A DNA stretch of 64,000 nt from Prevotellaceae bacterium UBA4332 (GCA_002394365.1 DGTQ01000026.1:75193-139192); one strand, 5' to 3'; counted from the first letter of the stretch, positions 50,766-59,506 are shown. Numbers and translations: made by a program. The notes: generated from the sequence alone by a model not told the origin.

Positions 50766-51362
50766 ATGAAAGAACCAGTAATTGCCGTAAGAGACATAGC
50801 ACGTGAACTGTCACGTCGCTTCAGTACCATGACGCACGAGGAGCTCGACATCCTTGAGGGCCTCCTCATACCCATGAAAGTAAAGAAAGGCACAGATATA
50901 CTCGAGTACGGACAGGTGTCGGAGTATATCTATTATCTCCACACAGGACTGATACGCCAGTATTATTACAAGAACGGAAAGGAGATGACGAGCAATCTTG
51001 CCGTAGATGGCTCAATATTCATGAGCATCGAGAGCCTGTTTCGCGAAACGCCCACGGGCGAGGTGATAGAGGCTCTGGAGACGTGCTACATATTCGCCAT
51101 TCCAAAGCACAGGCTGGAGAATGTGGCTCTGCATACGCAGAACATACAAATTCTCTACCGCAAGATACTAGAGGAAGCACTCATCGAGGCCCAGGCTCAT
51201 GCAGACCTCGTGAGGTTTGAGACAGCACAGGACCGCTATCGCCGTATCTGCAAGCAGATGCCGAAGGTGGTGCTGAGAGCTCCGCTGGTGTATATAGCCT
51301 CATTCCTCGAAATGACTCCCGAGACTCTCTCTCGCGTGCGCTCATCTACGCTTGTAGATTAA
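50766..51362 (+). CDS. Crp/Fnr-family transcriptional regulator
   Basis: A 198-residue protein with an N-terminal cyclic-nucleotide-binding-like beta roll (about 25-125, VKKGTDILEYGQVSEYIYYLHTGLIRQYY) and a C-terminal helix-turn-helix (about 170-195, PLVYIASFLEMTPETLSRVR). Fnr-type iron-sulfur cysteines are absent. Similar Bacteroidota proteins exist as solitary regulators; the ligand is not predictable. It is preceded by an AACGTTAAAGATTAA microrepeat spacer and convergent with uvrA. Confidence 0.87.
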   Translation: MKEPVIAVRDIARELSRRFSTMTHEELDILEGLLIPMKVKKGTDILEYGQVSEYIYYLHTGLIRQYYYKNGKEMTSNLAVDGSIFMSIESLFRETPTGEVIEALETCYIFAIPKHRLENVALHTQNIQILYRKILEEALIEAQAHADLVRFETAQDRYRRICKQMPKVVLRAPLVYIASFLEMTPETLSRVRSSTLVD

Positions 51363-51404
51363 GCTTTTATAAGGAGTAAAAGGGAGTAAGAAGACATTTG
51401 TCCT

Positions 51405-54254
51405 CTATCTCCTTCTATCTTCTTCTAATTTCTTTGCAAGAAATTCAGCTGTGTAGCCCTTGTGCGATGCAGCCACCTCCTCTGGTGTGCCCGCAACGAC
51501 TATGTTTCCTCCCTCAGTGCCAGCCTCGGGACCAAGGTCTATGATGTGGTCGGCACATTTTATTATGTCCATGTTGTGCTCCACTATCACTACGGTGTGC
51601 CCATGCGCAATAAGCTGGTCGAAGGCGTGCAGCAGGCGGCGTATGTCATGAAAATGCAGTCCTGTGGTGGGTTCGTCGAATATGAACATGGTAGGCTCGC
51701 TCTTCTCCTCTGCCAGGTAGTAGGCAAGTTTCAGGCGCTGGCTCTCGCCACCCGACATGGTGGAGGAGGACTGTCCTAACTGCACGTAGCCCAGACCTAC
51801 GTCCTCGAGCACCCTCAGTTTGCTTACGATGGTGTCTTCCAGTTCCATTCCCTTCTTGGTGCGCTTGCTTGCTTTGCCGTCCTTGCTCTCCTCTCTGCCA
51901 GCACTGAAGAACTCGATAGCCTCGCTGACAGTCATCTTGAGAATGTCGTCGATGTTCTTTCCGCGATAGGTAACCTCAAGAATATGTGGCAGGAAACGCT
52001 TGCCGTGACACGCTTCGCAGGTAAGGGTGAGGTCTGCCATAAACTGCATCTCTACCGTCACGTAGCCCGCTCCCTTGCACTCCTCGCAGCGTCCGCCCTC
52101 GGTGTTGAATGAGAAATGTGCTGGCGTGATGCCCTGCTGGCGAGCCAGCTGCTGTTGCGAGAGCAACTGGCGGATGGCATCGTAAGCCTTGATGTAGATT
52201 ACGGGATTGGAACGTGTGCTCTTGCCCAGAGGGTTTTGGTCAACCATCTCTATATGGCGTATCTGTTTCAGGTCGCCCTCCAGCTTGCGGTATTCGCCTG
52301 GGGCGCTGGTAGCAAGCCCAAGGTGGGCTTTCAGGGCAGGACACAGTATGCCCTTTACGAGGCTCGATTTGCCCGAACCGCTCACGCCCGTAATGACGGT
52401 CATCACGTTGAGCGGTATCTGTACGTCTATGTTCTTCAGGTTGTTAAGTCGGCAACCAAGAAGTTTTACTGAAAGGTTCCACGGTCTGCGGCTTTCAGGC
52501 GTTTCTATTCGCATTTTTCCCGTGAGATATTGCTCCGTATAACCATTCTTCGTAACAATCTCTCCACCGAGGTGTCCAGCATCGGGACCTACCTCAATCA
52601 TGTTGTCGGCAGCTCTGAGGATATCCTCGTCGTGTTCTACTACCACTACTGTGTTCCCTATGTCTCGCAGTTGCTTCAGTATGCCGATAAGGCGGTTGGT
52701 ATCCCTGCTGTGCATGCCTATTGAGGGTTCGTCGAGCACGTAGAGAGAGCCTACCAGCGGAGAGCCCAGCGAGGTGGTAAGGTTGATGCGCTGACTCTCG
52801 CCTCCCGATAGTGTCTTTGACGGGCGCTCAAGGGTAAGATAGCCCAGCCCTACCTCTATGAGGTATCCCAGACGGTTGTTTATCTCTGTAAGGAGGCGTC
52901 TGGCTGTGGTCTGCTCGCTGGGCGTGAGGCTCAGCTCCTTAAACCACTCGGCAAGCTCGCTGATGGGCATCCTTACGAGTTCGGTGATGCTCTTTCCGCC
53001 TACCTTTACGTATTCTGCCTCCTTGCGCAGGCGCTTGCCTTGACAGTCGGGGCAGAGCGTCTTGCCGCGATAGCGGGCCATCATGACGCGGTATTGTATC
53101 TTGTACTGGTTCTCCCTCACCATGCGGAAGAACTCGTCTATGCTGACGCGCTCATAACGGTCAACATTGGCATCGCAGGGCAATCCATGCCAGAGCCATC
53201 CGCGATGTTCCTCGCTCAGTTCGCAGTAGGGGGTGAAGATAGGAAAATTGTCTATCTCTGCACGACGTATGAAGTAGCGCTTCCATTCGCCCAGCTTCTC
53301 GCCTCGCCAGCATGCCACGCATCCGTCATAGACGCTGAGCGACTTATCGGGAATGACGAGGTTTTCGTCTATGCCCACAATGCTTCCGAAACCCTCGCAC
53401 GTAGGGCATACGCCAGCAGGGGAATTGAAGGCAAACATATTCTCTGTGGGCTCTTCAAAAGTCATTCCGTCTGCCTCCATGCGTATGGAGAAATCATAGT
53501 GTCTGTCTTGCCTGTCGAGTTCGGGAAATACAAGTCGGCAGCTGCCGTCGCCCTCGTAGAAGGCAGTCTCGGCAGAATCGAGCAGGCGAGAGGTCGTAGC
53601 GTGGGCATCATCAGCCTTTATGCGGTCTATGAGCAGGAAGAGGCCGTCAGCGCTCTCAGTCTCAGGCACCTCGTCTATGTTCCTGATGTCGTAATTGTCC
53701 TCCTCGTCGCAATAAGCCACTCGCGAATAGCCCTGTTGCATGAGCATCTGCAGATGTTCGGTAAGCGAGCGTCCGCCAGGCACCTTCACAGGCGAGAGCA
53801 GGAGCATGCGAGCCCCCTTTTCGTGTTTCAGCATGCACTGCACGAGGTCCTCAGGCGTGTGTTTCTTTACCTCGGTGCCCGAAACAGGGGAGAAAGTACG
53901 TCCGATGCGGGCAAAGAGCAGGCGCATAAATTCGTAAATCTCCGTCGATGTGCCTACGGTAGAACGCGGGTTGGTGCTTATGGTCTTCTGCTCTATGGCA
54001 ATAGCTGGGGGCAGCCCCTTTATGTAGTCGCACTCGGGCTTCTTCATCCTGCCCAGAAACTGTCTTGCGTAAGCCGACAGACTCTCCACATAGCGACGCT
54101 GACCCTCGGCATAGAGCGTGTCGAACGCCAATGACGACTTGCCCGAACCGCTCACGCCAGCAATGACGGTAAGTTTCTCCTGAGGAATCCTTACCGATAC
54201 GTTCTTCAGGTTGTTTACCCTTGCTCCCTTTATCTCGATGTATTTTTGCTTCAT
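51405..54254 (-). CDS. uvrA: UvrABC excision repair ATPase UvrA
   Basis: UvrA recognises bulky DNA lesions in nucleotide excision repair. The protein has 949 residues from the ATG at 54254 (MKQKYIEIKGARVNN). Cassette I has GVSGSGKSS near residue 35, a zinc finger with CPTC-CPDC pairs near 285-415, and LSGGESQRINL; cassette II has GVSGSGKSS near 635, a second zinc finger CEECKGAGY-CEACHGKRF, and MSGGESQRLKL. The start lies inside the left copy of a 90-base direct repeat that contains its promoter. An ATG five codons upstream is less typical for the family. Confidence 0.95.
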   Translation of the reverse strand: MKQKYIEIKGARVNNLKNVSVRIPQEKLTVIAGVSGSGKSSLAFDTLYAEGQRRYVESLSAYARQFLGRMKKPECDYIKGLPPAIAIEQKTISTNPRSTVGTSTEIYEFMRLLFARIGRTFSPVSGTEVKKHTPEDLVQCMLKHEKGARMLLLSPVKVPGGRSLTEHLQMLMQQGYSRVAYCDEEDNYDIRNIDEVPETESADGLFLLIDRIKADDAHATTSRLLDSAETAFYEGDGSCRLVFPELDRQDRHYDFSIRMEADGMTFEEPTENMFAFNSPAGVCPTCEGFGSIVGIDENLVIPDKSLSVYDGCVACWRGEKLGEWKRYFIRRAEIDNFPIFTPYCELSEEHRGWLWHGLPCDANVDRYERVSIDEFFRMVRENQYKIQYRVMMARYRGKTLCPDCQGKRLRKEAEYVKVGGKSITELVRMPISELAEWFKELSLTPSEQTTARRLLTEINNRLGYLIEVGLGYLTLERPSKTLSGGESQRINLTTSLGSPLVGSLYVLDEPSIGMHSRDTNRLIGILKQLRDIGNTVVVVEHDEDILRAADNMIEVGPDAGHLGGEIVTKNGYTEQYLTGKMRIETPESRRPWNLSVKLLGCRLNNLKNIDVQIPLNVMTVITGVSGSGKSSLVKGILCPALKAHLGLATSAPGEYRKLEGDLKQIRHIEMVDQNPLGKSTRSNPVIYIKAYDAIRQLLSQQQLARQQGITPAHFSFNTEGGRCEECKGAGYVTVEMQFMADLTLTCEACHGKRFLPHILEVTYRGKNIDDILKMTVSEAIEFFSAGREESKDGKASKRTKKGMELEDTIVSKLRVLEDVGLGYVQLGQSSSTMSGGESQRLKLAYYLAEEKSEPTMFIFDEPTTGLHFHDIRRLLHAFDQLIAHGHTVVIVEHNMDIIKCADHIIDLGPEAGTEGGNIVVAGTPEEVAASHKGYTAEFLAKKLEEDRRR

Positions 54255-54336
54255 GATTTCGACCTGCAAAGTTACTGCTTTAAGTTAGATTGTGCAAGAC
54301 TATCACGCAACAAAATTTCAAAAAAGATGGGGTATG
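54247..54336 (-). repeat. 90-base direct repeat, uvrA-side copy (promoter and first codons)
   Basis: Identical base for base to 55032-55121. It spans the first codons of uvrA, the leader and the promoter, and ends where the Rhs remnant begins. Confidence 0.97.
54267..54298 (-). promoter_or_regulatory. Candidate promoter of uvrA
   Basis: On the minus strand CTTG (54295-54298) and TAACTTTG (54267-54274) are 20 bases apart. The -7 box ends 12 bases before the ATG, so the leader would be very short. Confidence 0.55.
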
Positions 54337-54549
54337 ACCTGAACAGCCAGAGAACGCAGAATTGACATATACCTGCTCGCCCTCACCGCTGGTCTTCACC
54401 GTGCGCTCGCCGTCGGCATCGTACCAGTAGTTGGTCACGAATCCATTGTCGTCTGACGACAGCAGGCGGTTCTCCTCGTCCCAGCGCAATTTGCGCTCGT
54501 CCGTGCTGGTCTCGTTATGCCCATCGTTCGTCAAGCGTCTGATATTCAC
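54337..54549 (-). pseudogene. Rhs-repeat protein remnant
   Basis: About 70 codons of Rhs core sequence (LRWDEENRLLSSDDNGFVTNYWYDADGERTVKTS), matching the YD-repeat pattern. The reading frame begins after a stop and runs without a proper end into the 90-base repeat. Both halves of the parent gene are missing, so this is a fragment, not a functional gene. It is the only Rhs sequence in the window. Confidence 0.85.
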
Positions 54550-54619
54550 TTATATAAGACTTCCGTTTTTTCAACAATATATATGATATGCCATCAATTG
54601 ACAGATTATAATCATGGCA

Positions 54620-55039
54620 TTACGAATCAAACAAAAAGTTTTCGGTATTTCTAATAACTTTTCTTGGAATGTCAGATGATTCAATAATGCCGAGATTCTC
54701 GTTAATAATGTTTTTTAATGACATTTTTAATTCCAAATGGTTCTCCCAGAAAATATTACTAACACTTAATACTGCATTCAGCAAATCTCCTTCATAAAAA
54801 TCTCCTTCTGCAAGAATATTCATTCTGAGATATCCCAAAGCAATAGGCATCATATCATCGAGCAAGATTTCTTGATTGATAAGAAATCTTACATCTTCAA
54901 TGTCAAGATCAGCAACAATAGTATGGTATAATCGATACAAATTTTGCTGGATGAAGGAATCATCATGAGTGGGAGTAGGACCCATCCACTCATGATGAAG
55001 TAATTGAGAAATTGTCTTATTCAAGTTTTTCTGCTTCAT
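54620..55039 (-). CDS. CDI-type immunity protein (CdiI_2-like), orphan
   Basis: A 139-residue protein resembling the contact-dependent growth inhibition immunity family, with the typical LNKTISQLLHHEWMGP start, DIEDVRFLINQEILLDDMMPIALGYL middle and LAEGDFYEGDLLNAVL stretch. Such proteins neutralise a cognate Rhs or CDI toxin in the cytoplasm. No toxin is next to it; only an Rhs remnant follows. Its first codons (ATG AAG CAG AAA) lie in or at the edge of the right copy of the 90-base uvrA repeat, so it uses the uvrA-type promoter and start. It is clearly more AT-rich than its neighbours, a sign of transfer. Confidence 0.82.
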   Translation of the reverse strand: MKQKNLNKTISQLLHHEWMGPTPTHDDSFIQQNLYRLYHTIVADLDIEDVRFLINQEILLDDMMPIALGYLRMNILAEGDFYEGDLLNAVLSVSNIFWENHLELKMSLKNIINENLGIIESSDIPRKVIRNTENFLFDS

Positions 55040-55121
55040 GATTTCGACCTGCAAAGTTACTGCTTTAAGTTAGATTGTGCAAGACTATCACGCAACAAAA
55101 TTTCAAAAAAGATGGGGTATG
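55032..55121 (-). repeat. 90-base direct repeat, immunity-gene copy
   Basis: Identical to 54247-54336. It provides the immunity gene with promoter, leader and start codon. Confidence 0.97.
55052..55083 (-). promoter_or_regulatory. Duplicated uvrA-type promoter in front of the immunity gene
   Basis: Same boxes as at 54267-54298, shifted by 785 bases: CTTG and TAACTTTG 20 bases apart. Confidence 0.55.
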
Positions 55122-55395
55122 CCCGTCTCTCCTTGCTTTGCTTTTATCCTGCTATTGCATAGCTTCTAAATAACAAACTAAGCTACTTTGTTTATCAAAC
55201 TAACCTACTTTGTTTATCAAACTAACCTACTTTGTTGAACAAACTAGGCTACTTTGTTCTGTAAACTAGGCTATTTTGTTAGATGAAAGCGTGGCTTCTG
55301 CTTTAGAGAGCATAGTTTTCGTGATTGAAAGCGCGGTTTCTGCAAAGGGAAAACACTGCATCTTCTACACATTATATAAATATGGGAGAGAAAAA
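55122..55395 (+). other. Gene-free spacer with 22-base tandem repeats
   Basis: From 55165 to about 55281 a unit like TTTGTTTATCAAACTAACCTAC repeats four to five times; each repeat boundary forms a small hairpin (AACAAA with TTTGTT). Decayed GCAGAA/TTCTGC-type sequence and AAAACACTGC follow to 55360. No gene is apparent. Confidence 0.65.
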
Positions 55396-55427
55396 TTTGT
55401 AGAACCAAAGTTTTTTAGCTAACTTTG
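55396..55427 (+). promoter_or_regulatory. Upstream promoter of fcl-gmd
   Basis: TTTG (55396-55399) and TAACTTTG (55420-55427) are 20 bases apart. It is followed by a 15-base dyad AACTTGA-g-TCAAGTT (55432-55446). Confidence 0.55.
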
Positions 55428-55465
55428 CCTCAACTTGAGTCAAGTTACCTTCACTCAGCATATTT

Positions 55466-55491
55466 AGAGTCCCTTGATAAGGGACGGCTCT
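55466..55491 (+). promoter_or_regulatory. Leader hairpin between the two fcl promoters
   Basis: AGAGTCCCTT pairs with AAGGGAC..CTCT across a three-base loop. It could act as an attenuator or a processing signal; no T run follows. Confidence 0.4.
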
Positions 55492-55525
55492 AATGCAGGG
55501 TTTTATGATTTTTACATCAAAAAAT

Positions 55526-55556
55526 TTTGTTCTGCACTCGTTTTTTCGTAACTTTG
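55526..55556 (+). promoter_or_regulatory. Proximal promoter of fcl-gmd
   Basis: TTTG (55526-55529) and TAACTTTG (55549-55556) are 19 bases apart, 29 bases before the fcl ATG. The 31 bases are nearly identical to the cysE promoter. Confidence 0.7.
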
Positions 55557-55585
55557 CACATTAAAGACAATAGGATATAAAGAAT

Positions 55586-56758
55586 ATGTTGGATAAAAAT
55601 TGTAAGATATATGTTGCGGGACACCACGGACTGGTGGGTTCGGCAATATGGAACAACCTGAAAAACAGAGGGTATGACAACCTTGTAGGCAGAAGCCACA
55701 AGGAGCTGGACCTGACGGACCAGCTGGCTGTAAGGAAGTTTTTTGACGAGGAGAAGCCTGATGCCGTAGTGCTCGCGGCTGCTTTTGTGGGAGGCATTAT
55801 GGCGAACTCGCTCTACAGGGCTGACTTCATAATGATGAATATGAAGATACAGTGCAACGTGATAAGCGAGGCTTATGCTCACGGAGTGCAAAAGTTGCTC
55901 TTCCTCGGTTCTACATGTATTTACCCCAAGAACGCTCCGCAGCCTATGTCGGAGGACTGTCTGCTGACAAGTCCGCTGGAATATACCAACGAGGAGTATG
56001 CCATAGCCAAGATAGCAGGACTGAAGATGTGTGAGTCTTACAACCTGCAGTATGGCACCAACTACATAGCCGTGATGCCGACCAACCTGTATGGTCCGAA
56101 CGACAACTTCCACCTGGAGAACTCTCACGTTATGCCGGCGATGATGCGCAAGATATATCTTGCAAAGCTCATTCACGACCAGAACTGGGAGGCGATAAAG
56201 GTTGACATGAACAAGCGCCCAGTGGAGGGCATCGACGGCAATGCTTCACACGAGGAGATAGAGAAGGTGCTTGCCAAGTACGGCATAGAGAACAACAAGG
56301 TTACGCTATGGGGTACGGGCACTCCGCTGAGAGAATTCCTCTGGTCGGAGGATATGGCTGACGCATCGGTACACTGTCTGCTCAACGTGGATTTCTCTGA
56401 CATCATAGGCATAGAGAAATACTCAAGCGTGCATTATGGTGCAAAGGCTGACGGACAGGTGGACAGAAACCACTCTGCAGGCAGAGGCGGCGCGATACCA
56501 TCGCTGGGCGAGATAAGAAACTGCCACATCAACGTGGGTACGGGCAAGGAGCTGACCATCAGGGAGCTGTCTGAACTCGTAGTGAAGGCTGTAGGCTTTG
56601 AGGGCGAGGTAAGTTTCGACGCAAGCAAGCCTGACGGCACTATGCGCAAGCTCATCTCTGTGGATAAGCTCCACAAACTTGGCTGGACGCACAAGGTGGA
56701 GATAGAGGACGGCGTGAAGAAACTCTTTGAGTGGTACAAGGAGTCGCTGGAGAATTAA
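55586..56758 (+). CDS. fcl: GDP-L-fucose synthase
   Basis: This NADPH-dependent epimerase/reductase makes GDP-L-fucose from GDP-4-keto-6-deoxymannose, for capsule and glycoprotein fucosylation. The 390-residue SDR protein has the N-terminal VAGHHGLVGSAIW motif (glycine-rich), the catalytic STCIYP and YAIAK tyrosine-lysine pair (about 138) and RPVEGIDGNASHEEI. A stretch near residues 274-305 (YSSVHYGAKADGQVDRNH) makes it longer than the shortest homologues. It is the first gene of fcl-gmd, with 62 bases of CCTTAAAG microrepeats before gmd. Confidence 0.93.
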   Translation: MLDKNCKIYVAGHHGLVGSAIWNNLKNRGYDNLVGRSHKELDLTDQLAVRKFFDEEKPDAVVLAAAFVGGIMANSLYRADFIMMNMKIQCNVISEAYAHGVQKLLFLGSTCIYPKNAPQPMSEDCLLTSPLEYTNEEYAIAKIAGLKMCESYNLQYGTNYIAVMPTNLYGPNDNFHLENSHVMPAMMRKIYLAKLIHDQNWEAIKVDMNKRPVEGIDGNASHEEIEKVLAKYGIENNKVTLWGTGTPLREFLWSEDMADASVHCLLNVDFSDIIGIEKYSSVHYGAKADGQVDRNHSAGRGGAIPSLGEIRNCHINVGTGKELTIRELSELVVKAVGFEGEVSFDASKPDGTMRKLISVDKLHKLGWTHKVEIEDGVKKLFEWYKESLEN

Positions 56759-56815
56759 AGTCCTTAAAGTCCTTAAAGACCTTAAGGACCTTAAAGTCGT
56801 AAACAAAAAAAAAAG
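56757..56815 (+). repeat. AGTCCTTAAAGTCCTTAAAG microrepeat between fcl and gmd
   Basis: Five units of CTTAAAG(T/A)C fill the spacer from the stop codon onward. Confidence 0.75.
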
Positions 56816-56820
56816 ATATA

Positions 56821-57957
56821 ATGTCAAAAAACATCGCACTTATCACAGGTGTTACCGGACAGGATGGTAGCTACCTTTCAGAGTTCCTTCTTGAGAAGGG
56901 TTACGAAGTTCACGGCATCATTCGCCGTTCATCAGTGGATTACCGCGAGCGCATAGCTCATCTGGAGGGTAAGCCAAACTTCCACCTGCACTATGCAGAC
57001 CTCACCGACTCCATGTCGCTGGTGAAGCTGGTTGGCATGGTGCAGCCTACGGAGATTTACAACCTGGCAGCTCAGAGTCACGTTCAGGTATCATTCGACG
57101 CTCCAGAGTTTACTGCAGACGTTGACGCTACTGGCGTACTGCGTGTGCTGGAGGCTGTGCGCACCAACCATCTCGAGAAGACCTGCAAGATTTATCAGGC
57201 TTCCACTTCTGAGCTTTACGGCAAGGTGGAGGAAGTGCCACAGAACGAGAACACGCCTTTCCACCCTTATTCCCCATACGCTGTTGCTAAGCTCTACGGC
57301 TTCTGGATAGTGAAGGAATATCGTGAGGCCTACGATATGTTCTGCTGCTCAGGCATACTCTTCAATCACGAGAGCGAGCGCCGTGGCGAGACATTCGTAA
57401 CGCGAAAGATAACCCTCGCTGCAGCACGCATAGCACAGGGCAAGCAGGAGAAGCTCTATCTGGGCAACCTGTCGTCTCTGCGTGACTGGGGTTACGCCAA
57501 GGACTATGTGGAGTGTATGTGGCTGATACTGCAGAACAAGACACCAGAGGACTTCGTGATAGCTACTGGCGTGCAGCACTCCGTGCGCGAGTTCACCTAT
57601 GCTGCTTTCAAGGAGGCAGGCATAGAGCTGAAGTTTGAGGGCGAGGACATCAACGAAAAGGGTATCTGCGTAGCAGTAGATACAGAGAAGAACCCTCATC
57701 TGTCAGGTCTCGACCTCGTAGGCAAGACGCTGGTAGAAGTGTCAGAAGACTTCTATCGTCCTACAGACGTGGTGAACCTCTGGGGTGACCCAACGAAGGC
57801 AAAGGCTGAACTCGGCTGGAATCCGTCAAAGACTACATTCGAGGAACTCGTGAAGATAATGGTAGAGAGTGACATGGCAAAGGTGGCATCAGAGGGTGCT
57901 GCCGAGAAGGTTCGCACCAACCTTGCCGAGTATCTGGAAAAGGGAATAGTGAAATAG
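56821..57957 (+). CDS. gmd: GDP-mannose 4,6-dehydratase
   Basis: It converts GDP-mannose to GDP-4-keto-6-deoxymannose, the substrate of Fcl. The 378-residue SDR protein has GVTGQDGSYLSEFLLEKGYEVHG, the AAQSHVQVSFDAP signature, the active site STSELYGKVEEVPQ and YSPYAVAKLYGFWIVKEYREAY, and the RRGETFVTRKI substrate loop. It is codirectional with fcl. High use of preferred codons suggests strong expression. Confidence 0.96.
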   Translation: MSKNIALITGVTGQDGSYLSEFLLEKGYEVHGIIRRSSVDYRERIAHLEGKPNFHLHYADLTDSMSLVKLVGMVQPTEIYNLAAQSHVQVSFDAPEFTADVDATGVLRVLEAVRTNHLEKTCKIYQASTSELYGKVEEVPQNENTPFHPYSPYAVAKLYGFWIVKEYREAYDMFCCSGILFNHESERRGETFVTRKITLAAARIAQGKQEKLYLGNLSSLRDWGYAKDYVECMWLILQNKTPEDFVIATGVQHSVREFTYAAFKEAGIELKFEGEDINEKGICVAVDTEKNPHLSGLDLVGKTLVEVSEDFYRPTDVVNLWGDPTKAKAELGWNPSKTTFEELVKIMVESDMAKVASEGAAEKVRTNLAEYLEKGIVK

Positions 57958-57958
57958 T

Positions 57959-58062
57959 TCACAGTTATGAGGTCATAAGGTCATGAGGTCATGAGGTTAT
58001 AAGCTAATCTCACCTTAAAACCTGAGAGCGAAAGCGACCTGAAGACCTGACACCTAACTCCA
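57959..58062 (+). repeat. GGTCATGAGG / ACCT microrepeat element, copy 2
   Basis: Left half repeats AGGTCATGAGGTCATA units; right half has CACCTTAAAACCTGAGAGCG, GACCTGAAGACCTGACACC. The arrangement equals 34951-35037. It fills the gmd-mazG spacer. Confidence 0.75.
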
Positions 58063-58073
58063 TAGTTCATAGT

Positions 58074-58886
58074 TTGCATACAAAAGAGGAAATATTACAG
58101 GCATTCTCCCGTTTGCTTGACATACAGGACGAGCTGAGGGAGAAATGTCCTTGGGACCACAAGCAGACCAACGAGTCGCTGCGCCCTCACACCATCGAAG
58201 AAGCCTTCGAACTCTGCGATGCCATAATGGATGGCAACCCCGTAGAGATACAGAAGGAAATGGGCGATGTGATGGAGCACCTGGTGTTCTACGCCATGAT
58301 AGGCAGGGAGCAGGGCTTGTTTGATATGGGGGATGTGCTGGAGAAAGAGGCAGACAAGCTCGTCTTCCGTCATCCTCATATCTATGGTTACACCAACGAG
58401 AAGGGCGAGTTTGTGAAACCGGAATGTGCCAACCCCGATGAAGTAAGCAAATTGTGGGAAAGGGTAAAGCAAAAGGAAAAGGGCGGCAATAAGACCGTTC
58501 TGTCGGGAGTGCCTCGTTCGTTGCCCTCGCTCATAAAAGCCTATCGCATACAGGATAAGGCTCGTAATGTGGGGTTTGACTGGGAGAAACGCGAGGATGT
58601 ATGGCAGAAGGTTTATGAGGAGATAGACGAACTGAAGGCAGAACTGGAGAAAGGCGATAAGGCTAATTCGGAGAAAGAGCTTGGCGATGTGCTCTTTGCT
58701 ATAGTAAATGCTGCACGTCTTTATCACATAAATCCAGATACAGCTCTCGAACTCACCAACCGCAAGTTTATCTCTCGCTTTGGTTATGTAGAGCAGAAGG
58801 CGAAAGAACAGGGTAGGGAACTGAAAGACCTTACGCTGGCTGAGATGGATGCCTTGTGGGAGGAGGCCAAGGCTAAAGAGAAATAA
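58074..58886 (+). CDS. mazG: Nucleoside triphosphate pyrophosphohydrolase MazG
   Basis: MazG hydrolyses non-canonical or excess NTPs to NMPs. The 270-residue protein has two MazG domains: the first with CPWDHKQTNESLRPHTIEEAFELCDAI and the metal-binding EMGDVMEHL, the second (about 165-245) with EIDELKAELEKGDKANSEKELGDVLFAIVN. The start is TTG, giving the usual HTKEEILQAFSRLLDI beginning; no ATG lies nearby in frame. It is followed by a lipoprotein gene after about 40 bases. Confidence 0.93.
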   Translation: MHTKEEILQAFSRLLDIQDELREKCPWDHKQTNESLRPHTIEEAFELCDAIMDGNPVEIQKEMGDVMEHLVFYAMIGREQGLFDMGDVLEKEADKLVFRHPHIYGYTNEKGEFVKPECANPDEVSKLWERVKQKEKGGNKTVLSGVPRSLPSLIKAYRIQDKARNVGFDWEKREDVWQKVYEEIDELKAELEKGDKANSEKELGDVLFAIVNAARLYHINPDTALELTNRKFISRFGYVEQKAKEQGRELKDLTLAEMDALWEEAKAKEK

Positions 58887-58928
58887 GCAGAAATGGATAT
58901 AACTAACAGATATAAAAAAGGCTTACAG

Positions 58929-59489
58929 ATGAAAAGATTTCACATTCTTGGCTCATTATTCGTGTTGTCGGCACTGGTGGCTTGTAATAATGGCAAGACG
59001 CAGAATGCTGATGCAACAGGGACTGACTCTCTGGCTAACGAGGTAGAGGTTGTTGACTCTGCTTTGTACGGTGTAGTGGGAAATGGCACGTCAATGCACT
59101 CTATAGAACTGAAAGATGAAAGCGGAAAGACAAGCACATATCAGTTTGACGTTGATATGGATGCCGACATACAGGGCGGACTTTTCGGTGGAGACAGAAT
59201 AACACTGGTTCTGGGTAAGACTGACAGCGGAGAGAAAGAGGTGAAAAAGGCTGTAAACCTGACCAGTCTCTGCGGAAAATGGACGGCTCTCGACCGTAAT
59301 TTTGAGATAATGGAAGATGGTACGGTAAAGAGTTCGCAGAACATAGAGAGCAATCCATACACTCACTGGTCTATGGTAAATTGTAATCTTGTGTTGAATC
59401 GTGACACTTTTGATGTACTCTACATCGGACCAGACTCTCTCACGATAGAGAATAAGAAAGGAATATTCGTTTATAAGCGTCAGAAATAA
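58929..59489 (+). CDS. Lipoprotein with lipocalin-like C-terminal domain
   Basis: From the ATG at 58929 (MKRFHILGSLFVLSALVACNNG) this 186-residue protein has a strong lipobox (LVAC). A polar linker precedes an N-terminal beta part (GVVGNGTSMHSIELKDESGKTSTYQF) and a C-terminal part with LCGKWTALDRNFEIMEDGTV resembling lipocalin-like Bacteroidota lipoproteins. The binding target is unknown. The longer reading from 58893 would bury the signal peptide. Confidence 0.78.
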   Translation: MKRFHILGSLFVLSALVACNNGKTQNADATGTDSLANEVEVVDSALYGVVGNGTSMHSIELKDESGKTSTYQFDVDMDADIQGGLFGGDRITLVLGKTDSGEKEVKKAVNLTSLCGKWTALDRNFEIMEDGTVKSSQNIESNPYTHWSMVNCNLVLNRDTFDVLYIGPDSLTIENKKGIFVYKRQK

Positions 59490-59506
59490 AAAGACATTGT
59501 ATATAT

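Noticed and set aside
54280..54549. Treating the Rhs-like ORF as an intact small gene
   Set aside because: Its start follows a stop with a GTG, its end is translated repeat/promoter DNA, and both sides of the Rhs core are missing.
55165..55281. Possible small CRISPR array
   Set aside because: The repeat is contiguous with a 22-base period and no unique spacers; no cas genes are in the window.
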